Assembly: GCA_021648365.1 (NCBI GenBank) | Contig: JAKISY010000104.1 | Location: forward strand, 1-16,432 | Source of the DNA: Verrucomicrobiales bacterium | GTDB lineage: Bacteria; Verrucomicrobiota; Verrucomicrobiia; Verrucomicrobiales; DEV007 | Length of the DNA stretch: 16,432 bases | Reading direction: 5' to 3' | In this document: in pieces, positions 7,839 to 14,023 of the stretch | Layout: each line of letters starts with the position of its first letter | Position numbering within the stretch: the first letter of the stretch is position 1 | Position numbers and translations under genes: made by a program | The notes under the pieces: model-generated | The model's database searches: none | Told to the model about the DNA's origin: nothing | Seen by the model: the letters and a program-made list of their open reading frames with translations, nothing else

Positions 7839-8966
7839 TCACTTCGCATACACTCGATCTTCATCAGCAATCGCCACCACGCCATAACCTCTCCCCCATA
7901 AGCTGATCCGCTTGGTATCTATCTCCAACAAACAAAGCTGGTCTTCACCCAATTGGAAAAGCACAATATTCTCAGACAAGTGAATCGCTCGATAAAATTC
8001 CCAACGGATGAATGGAGTTCCATAGGAAACATTAATACGCTCTTTCGTCTCAGAGTTTTCTCCCATCAAACCAATACTCGCCCAATGCCCCCAGCTAAAT
8101 AACCATGGACTGCCGATAGCATCCCCGATTCGTGGCACATCACCCCAGCCATAGTAAGTTTGCCCACGCCACCAACGATCATCTTCAGGCGGGCGAATCA
8201 AATTGGGAAGAATGACTTCCTCCTTTTCTTCTGTATAGGATCCACGGTCTAAAATAAGATCACACAAATCTCCTCCACCTGAAGGCAAAAATTTCAAGTA
8301 AGCACGAGGCACTGACGGAGTCACATCGTAGCACAGCTCCCCTTCGCCCTGCTGTGCACGGCTATACACATGCCCATCCTCTCGCGAAAGATAATAAACC
8401 GTGATTCCTGCAGGCAACAATATCTGATCCGGCGCAACGATAGTGAAGTCCGAATACAAACTCTTCCCACTCACCATCCAAAACCCTCCAAATAAAAACA
8501 AATAGCTCATCGTTTGCACTAACAAGTTTGCTTTCATGCTACGGGCAAACCAATGATCTTTGCGATAAAAACACAGAGCCACCAATGGCCACTCAATAAG
8601 CAGGGTAAGCAAATAACATAGAAGCACAAAACCTAGGGTGAAATCCTGAGCGTTATAAACATCCAGCACTTGAGAAAGTCTAAACCTATCAACCACGTAA
8701 CAACCAATCCACGTAGATAAATAATTAGCTAAAATCAAAAAAGCTATACACTTGCCCCTAGCCAAGTTGAAAAAACTAGCCAGCCACCAGCCCTCTAATA
8801 ATCCCAATACAGCATTACCAATAAGCAGATGAAAGGTCGTCGCCCACACCAGCGGCGTACCCACATCTGCGCACGCCACCGACGGCACACAGAAAATAAC
8901 AAAAACGAAAACGATCGTCTTCTTATAACACGCGTCACCTAACGCCCTCTCATTTCTCCCCAGCAT
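7839..8966 (-). CDS. Multi-pass membrane protein of unknown function with a large soluble C-terminal domain
   Basis: About 375 residues, no known function recognised. An N-terminal hydrophobic segment ending VACAD looks like a cleavable signal or first helix. About four more helices follow (roughly 45-170), including the region starting DVGTPLVWATTFHLL, which I vaguely recall from conserved Verrucomicrobia/Planctomycete membrane proteins but cannot name. Residues from about 175 on are soluble, rich in Tyr and Trp, and contain WWRGQTYYGWGDVPRIGD; this part should be extracytoplasmic or cytoplasmic depending on helix count. An ATG at 8972 is possible. I favour 8966, five bases after AGGA. Either start lies inside the end of the DUF6807 gene (overlap of at least 17 bases), so the two genes are translationally coupled. 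Confidence 0.75.
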   Translation of the reverse strand: MLGRNERALGDACYKKTIVFVFVIFCVPSVACADVGTPLVWATTFHLLIGNAVLGLLEGWWLASFFNLARGKCIAFLILANYLSTWIGCYVVDRFRLSQVLDVYNAQDFTLGFVLLCYLLTLLIEWPLVALCFYRKDHWFARSMKANLLVQTMSYLFLFGGFWMVSGKSLYSDFTIVAPDQILLPAGITVYYLSREDGHVYSRAQQGEGELCYDVTPSVPRAYLKFLPSGGGDLCDLILDRGSYTEEKEEVILPNLIRPPEDDRWWRGQTYYGWGDVPRIGDAIGSPWLFSWGHWASIGLMGENSETKERINVSYGTPFIRWEFYRAIHLSENIVLFQLGEDQLCLLEIDTKRISLWGRGYGVVAIADEDRVYAK

Positions 8967-9894
8967 ACTCATCCTGCAAATCAGCTATATCCTCCAGCTT
9001 CAACTTCTCATCGTGAATGATCAGGCGGTAGCGCAAAACCACCTCCTCCCCTTTTGGCAACAACACCGGTTTGTTGCCCGGCCATTGAGGGTTCTGCTGC
9101 GATCCTTTGCGCAACAACCACTTCTGCGGAAACACCGGCAACGACGGATGACACAGGATCGTGATTCCGCTCTTGCCTTCACTTGTCAGACTACCCGACA
9201 TGTCCATCCATTCCCCGCCTTCCACTGCTAGCCGTTGTGGCTGCACCACACCCGAGTCCCCAGTGAACACCAGGTCTTTGGGACGCTTCATTCTCAAGGA
9301 AAAACCACCATAACCTTTATCATCCAACGAACCCGCCAACTTCACCTCATCCAACAGAGCCTTCAAGCGTATCTCAAAATCTACCAAGCGATAATGAGCT
9401 CGGCGAGTGCCCACTCGAATCATCGTCACCTCCTCCACCATCGCTTTCATCTTCCCGTCAGCATCCACCACTTTAGGCGATTTCCACAGCCACCGAGTTT
9501 TCACCCCAGCCACATTAGCCGCAGTTTTTACCACCGTCGCTTGTTGCAGATCCCATTCAAAGTCATCGCACACCCAGTTATCCCCTGCATATTCCCCTGC
9601 CACCGTCAGTGTATGCCAAGCCCAAAACACACCGCGATGATGTTCGTGATCACTGGGAAAATCCTCAGTCAAAACTTCTCCGCCCAAAGAATACAGCGGA
9701 TGTATATAATTCGCCCGCTTGAATTTCCCGTCCTTAGATTTTGCTTTGATCTGATAGAACAAAACCTGCCGACCTTCCTCACTGATCGAGAAACCCTCTT
9801 CATTGCGTTTCACCGTCACCCCTGCATCCGCCCTTGCCCAGGGTGTGGTCACCAAAACAAACAACAAAATCCAAGCGCTCGTGGGTATTTTCAT
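8950..9894 (-). CDS. Secreted PmoA-family protein (DUF6807)
   Basis: 314 residues with a signal peptide (about 1-22, cleavage near WARADA). The mature part begins with a beta-rich domain and contains the family's clearest motif, DFPSDHEHHRGVFWAWH (about 78-94), with a cluster of histidines. A glycine-rich 'AGDNWVCDD' stretch and a C-terminal strand region with 'LLPKGEEVVLRYRLIIHD' follow. This is the architecture of the 'PmoA' family common in Planctomycetes and Verrucomicrobia. Despite the name it is unrelated to the methane monooxygenase subunit; its biochemical function is not established, and an association with carbohydrate-degradation loci is often seen. It is the first gene of a two-gene unit, its stop lying inside the next gene. 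A weak AAAGG lies about 17 bases before the ATG, too far for a standard ribosome-binding site. Confidence 0.85.
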   Translation of the reverse strand: MKIPTSAWILLFVLVTTPWARADAGVTVKRNEEGFSISEEGRQVLFYQIKAKSKDGKFKRANYIHPLYSLGGEVLTEDFPSDHEHHRGVFWAWHTLTVAGEYAGDNWVCDDFEWDLQQATVVKTAANVAGVKTRWLWKSPKVVDADGKMKAMVEEVTMIRVGTRRAHYRLVDFEIRLKALLDEVKLAGSLDDKGYGGFSLRMKRPKDLVFTGDSGVVQPQRLAVEGGEWMDMSGSLTSEGKSGITILCHPSLPVFPQKWLLRKGSQQNPQWPGNKPVLLPKGEEVVLRYRLIIHDEKLKLEDIADLQDEYAGEK

Positions 9895-9989
9895 AAGACA
9901 AACTTAAGCACTACCTTTAATATTGCCAGCACGTATTTGCTCTGCAACCATCCAAGCCTACCCACCCGCAAAAATCACTAATTCCTCCA

Positions 9990-10247
9990 ATGAACTCCAA
10001 TCCAACACCCACGCTCCCGGCTTCGCCACTACGCATCGCTGCAGTGCAAATGCACTTCGCCAGCACCATCGATCACAACGAAGAGATCATCACCGCCACT
10101 CTCGACATGAACCTCGCTAGCGGAAAATACGCACTCGACAGCCTGCAACACCCTGAGTTCCTTAGGCAACATTGGCGAAGCATCATCGCCGACAGCAAAG
10201 AACAAGCACAGAGCGAAAGCAGCAAACTACTCAACGCTATATTTTAA
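9990..10247 (+). CDS. Short ORF, possible remnant with a nitrilase-like N-terminus
   Basis: 85 residues, function not recognised. Residues 13-36 (LRIAAVQMHFASTIDHNEEI) resemble the first beta-strand and turn of carbon-nitrogen hydrolases (nitrilase superfamily, 'RIAAVQM... N...i'). However, the Glu-Lys-Cys catalytic residues of that family lie far downstream and are absent here. The rest is a charged helical region (LDSLQHPEFLRQHWRSIIADSKEQAQSE). It stops twelve bases before the DASS symporter start and has no visible ribosome-binding site. Either it is a genuine small protein or, more likely in my view, the 5' end of a gene fused to unrelated sequence. The coding case rests on its tight spacing and amino-acid composition. 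Confidence 0.4.
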   Translation: MNSNPTPTLPASPLRIAAVQMHFASTIDHNEEIITATLDMNLASGKYALDSLQHPEFLRQHWRSIIADSKEQAQSESSKLLNAIF

Positions 10248-10259
10248 TCCATCCTCTTC

Positions 10260-11840
10260 ATGACCTCACCAGCCACCTCCCCAGCAGAAAAAAGCGCTCA
10301 GTCGAATCCTGCCAGCCGCATCGGATTCTGGCTCGGCATGATCGCTTTCGCCTCCATCCTGCTGTTCACTGATTTAGATCCCGAGCATCCAGAAATCTCA
10401 CGCATGGCAGCCGTCGTCGCCCTCATGGCGATCTGGTGGATGACCGAAGCCATCCCGCTCGCCGCCACCGCCCTCATCCCGCTCGCCACCTTCCCACTAC
10501 TCGGAATCATGAAAGGCAAAGATGCCGCTTCCGCTTATGTCAGCAGCACCATCTTCCTCTTCATCGGCGGTTTCATGATCGCTCTAGCGATGGAAAGATG
10601 GAACCTGCACAAACGCATCGCCCTAGGCATCATCCGCGCCATCGGTGGAGGTCCCAACCGGCTAGTGCTCAGCTTCATGCTCGCCACCGCCTTCCTCTCT
10701 ATGTGGATCTCCAATACCGCCACCTCGATCATGATGCTCGCCATCGGCCTCGCCATCATTTCCCAAACCGAAACCACCTTCGGCAAAGAGCGCTGCCGCA
10801 ACCTCACTGTCGCCCTACTGCTCGGCATCGCCTACAGTGCCAGCATCGGCGGCATGGCGACCCTCGTCGGCACCCCCACCAACTTAGCTTTTGTCAGCGT
10901 ATTCGCCAATCAGTTCCCACAAGCCGAACCCGTCTCCTTTGGTCAATGGATGTTGCTCGGCGTGCCACTCAGCCTCGTGATGCTATTTTTCTCATGGATC
11001 ACCCTCACCCGTTTTTTATTCCCCTCGCCCCCAGAGCTCTGTTTATCCCCAGACGTCATCCGCGACGAAGCCCGTTCACTAGGGCGAATCAGCTTCGCCG
11101 AAACCTCCGTCTTGATCGCTTTCACCCTCACCGCACTGTTGTGGGTTTTCCGCAAAGACATCAGCATCGGAGACAGCTTTCAGATCTATGGATGGTCCCG
11201 ACTCGTGCCATCGATCGCCCCCTTCATCGACGACAGCACCGTCGTGCTAGTCATGGCACTCAGCTTATTCCTCATCCCATCGCGCAGTTCGCAAAATCAC
11301 GCCAGCCTGCGCATCCTAGACTCCACGGTTTTTTCAAAACTACCCTGGGACATCATCCTGCTACTCGGTGGTGGTTTCGCCCTCGCCGCTGGATTCCAAG
11401 CCGCCGGTCTCTCCACTTTCATCGGACAAAAAGTCGAAGGCTTCGCCGGCTCCATCCCTCCCATCGGCCTTATCGCCATCATCGGCGCCACCCTCACCTT
11501 CCTCACCGAACTCACCTCTAACGTCGCCACCACCCAGACCCTACTTCCCATCCTAGCCTCCATCGCAGTCGCCATCAAAACCAACCCCCTACTGCTAATG
11601 ATCCCAGCCACCCTGTCCGCCTCCTGCGCCTTCATGATGCCCGTCGCCACCCCTCCCAACGCCATCGTTTTTGGCTCCGGTCGCATTCGCATCACTGACA
11701 TGATCAAAGCCGGCATCGTCCTCAACCTCATCGGCATCATCGTCATCACCTTGCTCTTTTTCGCCCTCGGCACCAAAGTCTTCCAAATAGATCCAAAAGT
11801 GACACCTGAATGGGCAAGCAAAACAGAAAACAAACATTGA
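10260..11840 (+). CDS. DASS (SLC13) family sodium:anion symporter
   Basis: 526 residues, the usual length for bacterial DASS transporters, which import dicarboxylates, citrate or sulfate with sodium through the inner membrane. About eleven hydrophobic segments are visible. Diagnostic sites: MTEAIPLAATALIPL (61-75), the first re-entrant hairpin signature SNTATS at 151-156, GTPTN at 204-208, the second hairpin signature TSNVATT at 419-425 (Val where some members have Thr), and ATPPNAIVFGSG (463-474) near the end. The substrate cannot be decided from sequence alone; dicarboxylate is the family's commonest. The start is ATG at 10260, 12 bases after the preceding ORF; no ribosome-binding site is obvious. 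An in-frame remnant of another gene begins directly after its stop codon. Confidence 0.9.
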   Translation: MTSPATSPAEKSAQSNPASRIGFWLGMIAFASILLFTDLDPEHPEISRMAAVVALMAIWWMTEAIPLAATALIPLATFPLLGIMKGKDAASAYVSSTIFLFIGGFMIALAMERWNLHKRIALGIIRAIGGGPNRLVLSFMLATAFLSMWISNTATSIMMLAIGLAIISQTETTFGKERCRNLTVALLLGIAYSASIGGMATLVGTPTNLAFVSVFANQFPQAEPVSFGQWMLLGVPLSLVMLFFSWITLTRFLFPSPPELCLSPDVIRDEARSLGRISFAETSVLIAFTLTALLWVFRKDISIGDSFQIYGWSRLVPSIAPFIDDSTVVLVMALSLFLIPSRSSQNHASLRILDSTVFSKLPWDIILLLGGGFALAAGFQAAGLSTFIGQKVEGFAGSIPPIGLIAIIGATLTFLTELTSNVATTQTLLPILASIAVAIKTNPLLLMIPATLSASCAFMMPVATPPNAIVFGSGRIRITDMIKAGIVLNLIGIIVITLLFFALGTKVFQIDPKVTPEWASKTENKH

Positions 11841-12152
11841 TCTCTTTACACCCGCAGCGCCGGACTGTTCGGCAACGAAATGCACTCCCCCATCATGTGC
11901 ATCGGCCACGGCATCCCCGCCATCGTCTGCCGCTGGGCAGAGCAGACCAGCAAAGGTTACATGTGGCAAGACATCGGACTCAGTGAATGGCTCTTCGACA
12001 TGGACGATGAATCTCAGGTCAAAAAGATCGTCCCCGCCGTGCTAGCCATCGCTAAAAACCCAAAAGCAGCGAAGAAAAAAGCCCAGCAAGCCAATCAGCG
12101 CGTGCAGCAACTGCAGAAAAAAGCCATGCTTCAATGGCAAAAAACTCTTTAA
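11841..12152 (+). pseudogene. C-terminal remnant of a polysaccharide pyruvyltransferase-like protein
   Basis: Immediately after the symporter stop (TGA, 11838-11840) the same frame stays open for 103 codons to 12152. It starts SLYTRSAGLFGNEMHSPIM and goes on through GHGIPAIVCRWAEQTSKGYM and DIGLSEWLFDMDDE, ending in a charged Lys/Gln-rich helix. From memory this corresponds to the C-terminal half of polysaccharide pyruvyl transferase family proteins ('EMHSPMM.A...PAIVCRWEEQTSKG.MW.DIGL..WLFD'). Similarity already begins before the first ATG at 11880, so the gene's 5' part is missing and this is a truncated remnant. The symporter stop codon and the remnant sharing a frame may be coincidence or the mark of a deletion joint. 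Confidence 0.6.
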
Positions 12153-12222
12153 ACCCAAGCTTGAGAACCCGCCAAAACACTCCATTCCTCATAATCCCTA
12201 AGAATAAAGAACATATAAAAGG

Positions 12223-12251
12223 TTGACCATTGCCTCAATAGCCGATAGAAC
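12223..12251 (+). promoter_or_regulatory. Candidate sigma-70-type promoter for the RRM gene
   Basis: TTGACC at 12223-12228 and TAGAAC at 12246-12251 are separated by 17 bases. The -35 box matches the TTGACA consensus at five of six positions and the -10 box matches TATAAT at four of six. It lies about 110 bases before the RRM start, so the transcript would have a roughly 105-base leader containing the hairpin noted separately. Only the spacing and sequence support it. Confidence 0.35.
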
Positions 12252-12257
12252 GAACAT

Positions 12258-12289
12258 TCGACGCATTTGGATTCTCCATCAAGCGTCGA
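12258..12289 (+). promoter_or_regulatory. Possible structured leader hairpin of the RRM gene
   Basis: TCGACGC at 12258-12264 pairs perfectly with GCGTCGA at 12283-12289. Inside, TGGA and TCCA can pair with a three-base loop, giving a two-part hairpin in the leader. Glycine-rich RRM proteins are often cold-regulated, so a temperature-responsive leader is conceivable, but the sequence itself shows only the pairing. Confidence 0.4.
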
Positions 12290-12362
12290 GACACTAACAA
12301 GCTATTTTGTGCGATGGATGGTTGCTAGTGTGAGTTAAACAACGCACAAATTAGGAAAGTAT

Positions 12363-12650
12363 ATGAATATCTACGTAGGAAATCTGTCTTATGACATGAA
12401 CGATAATGACCTTGAGCAGCTTTTTGCTGAACATGGTCCGGTGATCAAAGTGAACATCATTCAAGACAGAGAAACAGGACGCTCCAAAGGCTTCGGCTTT
12501 GTGGAAATGACCAATCAAGCTGACGGCGAAAAAGCTATCGAAGCCATCGACGGCAACGATTGCATGGGCCGTAACATCAAAGTCAACGAAGCACGCCCAA
12601 GGGAAGAACGCCCTCGTGGTGGCGGCGGTGGCGGCGGCGGCAATTGGTAA
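12363..12650 (+). CDS. Single-RRM glycine-rich RNA-binding protein
   Basis: 95 residues. One RNA recognition motif fills residues 2-79, with RNP2 IYVGNL (3-8) and RNP1 KGFGFVEM (42-49); the aromatic RNA-stacking residues Tyr4, Phe44 and Phe46 are present. The tail has an Arg/Pro/Glu stretch (77-85) and a run of eight glycines before Asn-Trp. This is the form of bacterial and plastid glycine-rich RNA-binding proteins, thought to act as RNA chaperones in the cytoplasm. Start ATG at 12363 follows AGGAAAG with a spacing of three to four bases. It is monocistronic: its own candidate promoter lies upstream and a perfect terminator hairpin 30 bases after its stop. Confidence 0.95.
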   Translation: MNIYVGNLSYDMNDNDLEQLFAEHGPVIKVNIIQDRETGRSKGFGFVEMTNQADGEKAIEAIDGNDCMGRNIKVNEARPREERPRGGGGGGGGNW

Positions 12651-12680
12651 GCTCAACGGCTTAGCCAATCAAAAATTAAC

Positions 12681-12712
12681 AAAGGACAAACCGGCAACGG
12701 TTTGTCCTTTTT
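12681..12712 (+). terminator. Rho-independent terminator after the RRM gene
   Basis: AAAGGACAAACCG at 12681-12693 pairs perfectly over 13 bp with CGGTTTGTCCTTT at 12698-12710 around a GCAA tetraloop (GNRA type), and five T's close the right arm and follow it. This is a near-ideal intrinsic terminator about 30 bases after the RRM stop. Confidence 0.95.
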
Positions 12713-13022
12713 AGCGTACCCCAACCAAAATGAATAACCACTCAGTTTTTTTGAGCAACTCCACGGTTCAACAGAAGTTCACTACATTTCAAAAAAAACT
12801 CTTCTCTTCCTCTGTGCCCCTCTGCGGTAAATCTCCTTTTTCCTTTCTTACCTTTGCGCTCTTTGGATCGCTACGCTCGACCTTTCAGGTCGCCTGTCTC
12901 CATCTCAAGCAAGCTTGGATTCCGGCTGCGTCTTGAGCGCAGCGGGCGTGAGACCATCTTCTCTTTCTTCCGCACTCTTTGCAGCTTTGCTCCATCCCCC
13001 GCACCATCATCCTGCTCCCCCC

Positions 13023-13048
13023 TTCATGAACTTCAATACCTTCATGGT
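13023..13048 (+). repeat. CTTCATG phrase repeat, copy 1
   Basis: A 26-base phrase, preceded by six C's, built of near-tandem 9-mers (CTTCATGAA, CTTCAATAC, CTTCATGGT when the last C is counted). It recurs with one mismatch at 13931-13956. Such phrase-like intergenic repeats are known to me from several bacterial phyla, but their function is not settled. Confidence 0.7.
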
Positions 13049-13181
13049 AAACCTCTTCCTTCGCGATCTTGGCACCTCACTTTGCGAGATTCAACTCCCC
13101 GATCATCGTCTCGCCCTCCCCTTCTTCTCTTCACTGTAAATTTCCACTCTCTGGTCGTAGGATCAGGGTGCTGATGGCCGA

Positions 13182-13200
13182 ATTACGTCCCACACACCAC
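13182..13200 (+). repeat. 19-base direct repeat, copy 1
   Basis: ATTACGTCCCACACACCAC, recurring exactly at 13273-13291, 91 bases downstream. The bases following each copy differ, so the repeat boundary is sharp on the right side. Confidence 0.85.
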
Positions 13201-13272
13201 CAAGCGCCCGCCTCAGTGGCATGGATTGGCAATCCGTGTTCCCACGCATCCACCCAAAGCCCACGCAATACC

Positions 13273-13291
13273 ATTACGTCCCACACACCAC
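13273..13291 (+). repeat. 19-base direct repeat, copy 2
   Basis: Second exact copy of the 19-base sequence found at 13182-13200. The DNA between contains a small GGATT-GGC-AATCC hairpin and no coding signal. Confidence 0.85.
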
Positions 13292-13323
13292 ACCTTCATC
13301 AATCACCAAGCCAACCCATTGCT

Positions 13324-13815
13324 TTACTTAGCTACCACCTTGATATCATCAACCTGGATGACGCCCTCGCCTTCATAAAAAATAATGGCGATGATCCGAT
13401 CACTTTTCCGATCACCTTCCGCTGCTTTGGCACTGAATTTCATATCCACCCATTGCCCATCACCTTTAAGATCCTTGGTCACAAACCCCGCCCCCTTAGA
13501 ATTCCTCACCGAGTGCCTGACTTTCACCTTCTCGCTCCCCTGCAGCGCACGAACCCTATAGTGAATATCAAAAGCCAAATCTCCCGGCAATTCAATCTTA
13601 TGAGTGATCTCCGCACGCCGTTTCCCCTTCTTTTTCAACTGACAAACCTTGTTACCTTTTTCATCCTCCTTCAGCCGCCCATCTCCACGCCACTTTTTCA
13701 AACCACTTTCAAAGTCACAGTTAAGATCTTGAGGTTCTTCAGCGAAAACCACCACTGCCAAGCTCACCACACACAGCATCCCCAAAACACATCTCATCTT
13801 AATTCTATTTTTCAT
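13324..13815 (-). CDS. Small secreted protein, carbohydrate-binding-like beta-sandwich
   Basis: 163 residues. A signal peptide (residues 1-25; cationic MKNRIKMR followed by a hydrophobic core ending VVVFA) precedes a single domain of about 135 residues with beta-rich alternation. The signs of a jelly-roll CBM4/9- or galactose-binding-like domain are an early DFESGLKKWRGDG segment and a terminal FYEGEGVIQVDDIKVV strand pair. No catalytic residues are visible, so it is likely a periplasmic or secreted binding or accessory protein, possibly of polysaccharides. ATG at 13800 (residue 6) is an alternative start; the first gives the better charged N-terminus. It stands alone between repeat-rich gaps, with no partner gene on the same strand nearby. 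Confidence 0.65.
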   Translation of the reverse strand: MKNRIKMRCVLGMLCVVSLAVVVFAEEPQDLNCDFESGLKKWRGDGRLKEDEKGNKVCQLKKKGKRRAEITHKIELPGDLAFDIHYRVRALQGSEKVKVRHSVRNSKGAGFVTKDLKGDGQWVDMKFSAKAAEGDRKSDRIIAIIFYEGEGVIQVDDIKVVAK

Positions 13816-13930
13816 AGACCAAGACCTATCAGCTCAACCTTGCCAGGTCAATTCTAATGATGATGCCACCGAAAAAGCATCCTCCCCAAACACTCTTTTC
13901 TTCCTCAACATCCACCCCTCTTCTCCCCCC

Positions 13931-13956
13931 TTCATGAACTTCAATAACTTCATGGT
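13931..13956 (+). repeat. CTTCATG phrase repeat, copy 2
   Basis: Matches 13023-13048 at 25 of 26 positions, and both copies are preceded by a run of C's. It sits in the 166-base gap between the secreted protein and the repeat protein, which holds nothing else I can name apart from pyrimidine-rich tracts. Confidence 0.7.
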
Positions 13957-14023
13957 GCCCCCTTCTTCTCTTTCCTACCTTTGCCTCCGACTATCTCCAC
14001 TTCGTTACGATTGTGCCCCCCTC

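Larger units (their letters stand above)
12711..13323. other. Gene-poor gap with phrase-like repeats
   Basis: No convincing gene in this 613-base stretch. It carries CCTCTGTG/CCCCTCTGCGGT (12809-12828), CCTTTGCGCTCTTTGG (12851-12866), a hairpin GCTGCG-TCTTGAG-CGCAGC (12925-12943), the 26-base CTTCATG-type phrase at 13023-13048, and two copies of a 19-base repeat. ORFs here are shadows of pyrimidine-rich sequence. Confidence 0.7.

Noticed and set aside
9235..9981. 248-codon plus-strand ORF antisense to the DUF6807 gene
   Set aside because: His/Pro/Phe-rich shadow with no motifs; the minus-strand protein has a signal peptide and a family motif.
10436..11521. 361-codon plus-strand ORF inside the symporter gene
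   Set aside because: It is rich in Arg, His and Pro, the typical out-of-frame shadow of a C-rich gene; the DASS frame explains this DNA fully.
13182..13291. Possible CRISPR array from the two 19-base repeats
   Set aside because: Only two copies, no third at matching spacing, no Cas gene, and other hairpins and repeats in the same gap.
13069..13857. 262-codon plus-strand ORF antisense to the small secreted protein
   Set aside because: Composition is Pro/His/Phe-rich and it crosses intergenic repeats; the minus-strand frame has a clear signal peptide and a beta-rich domain.
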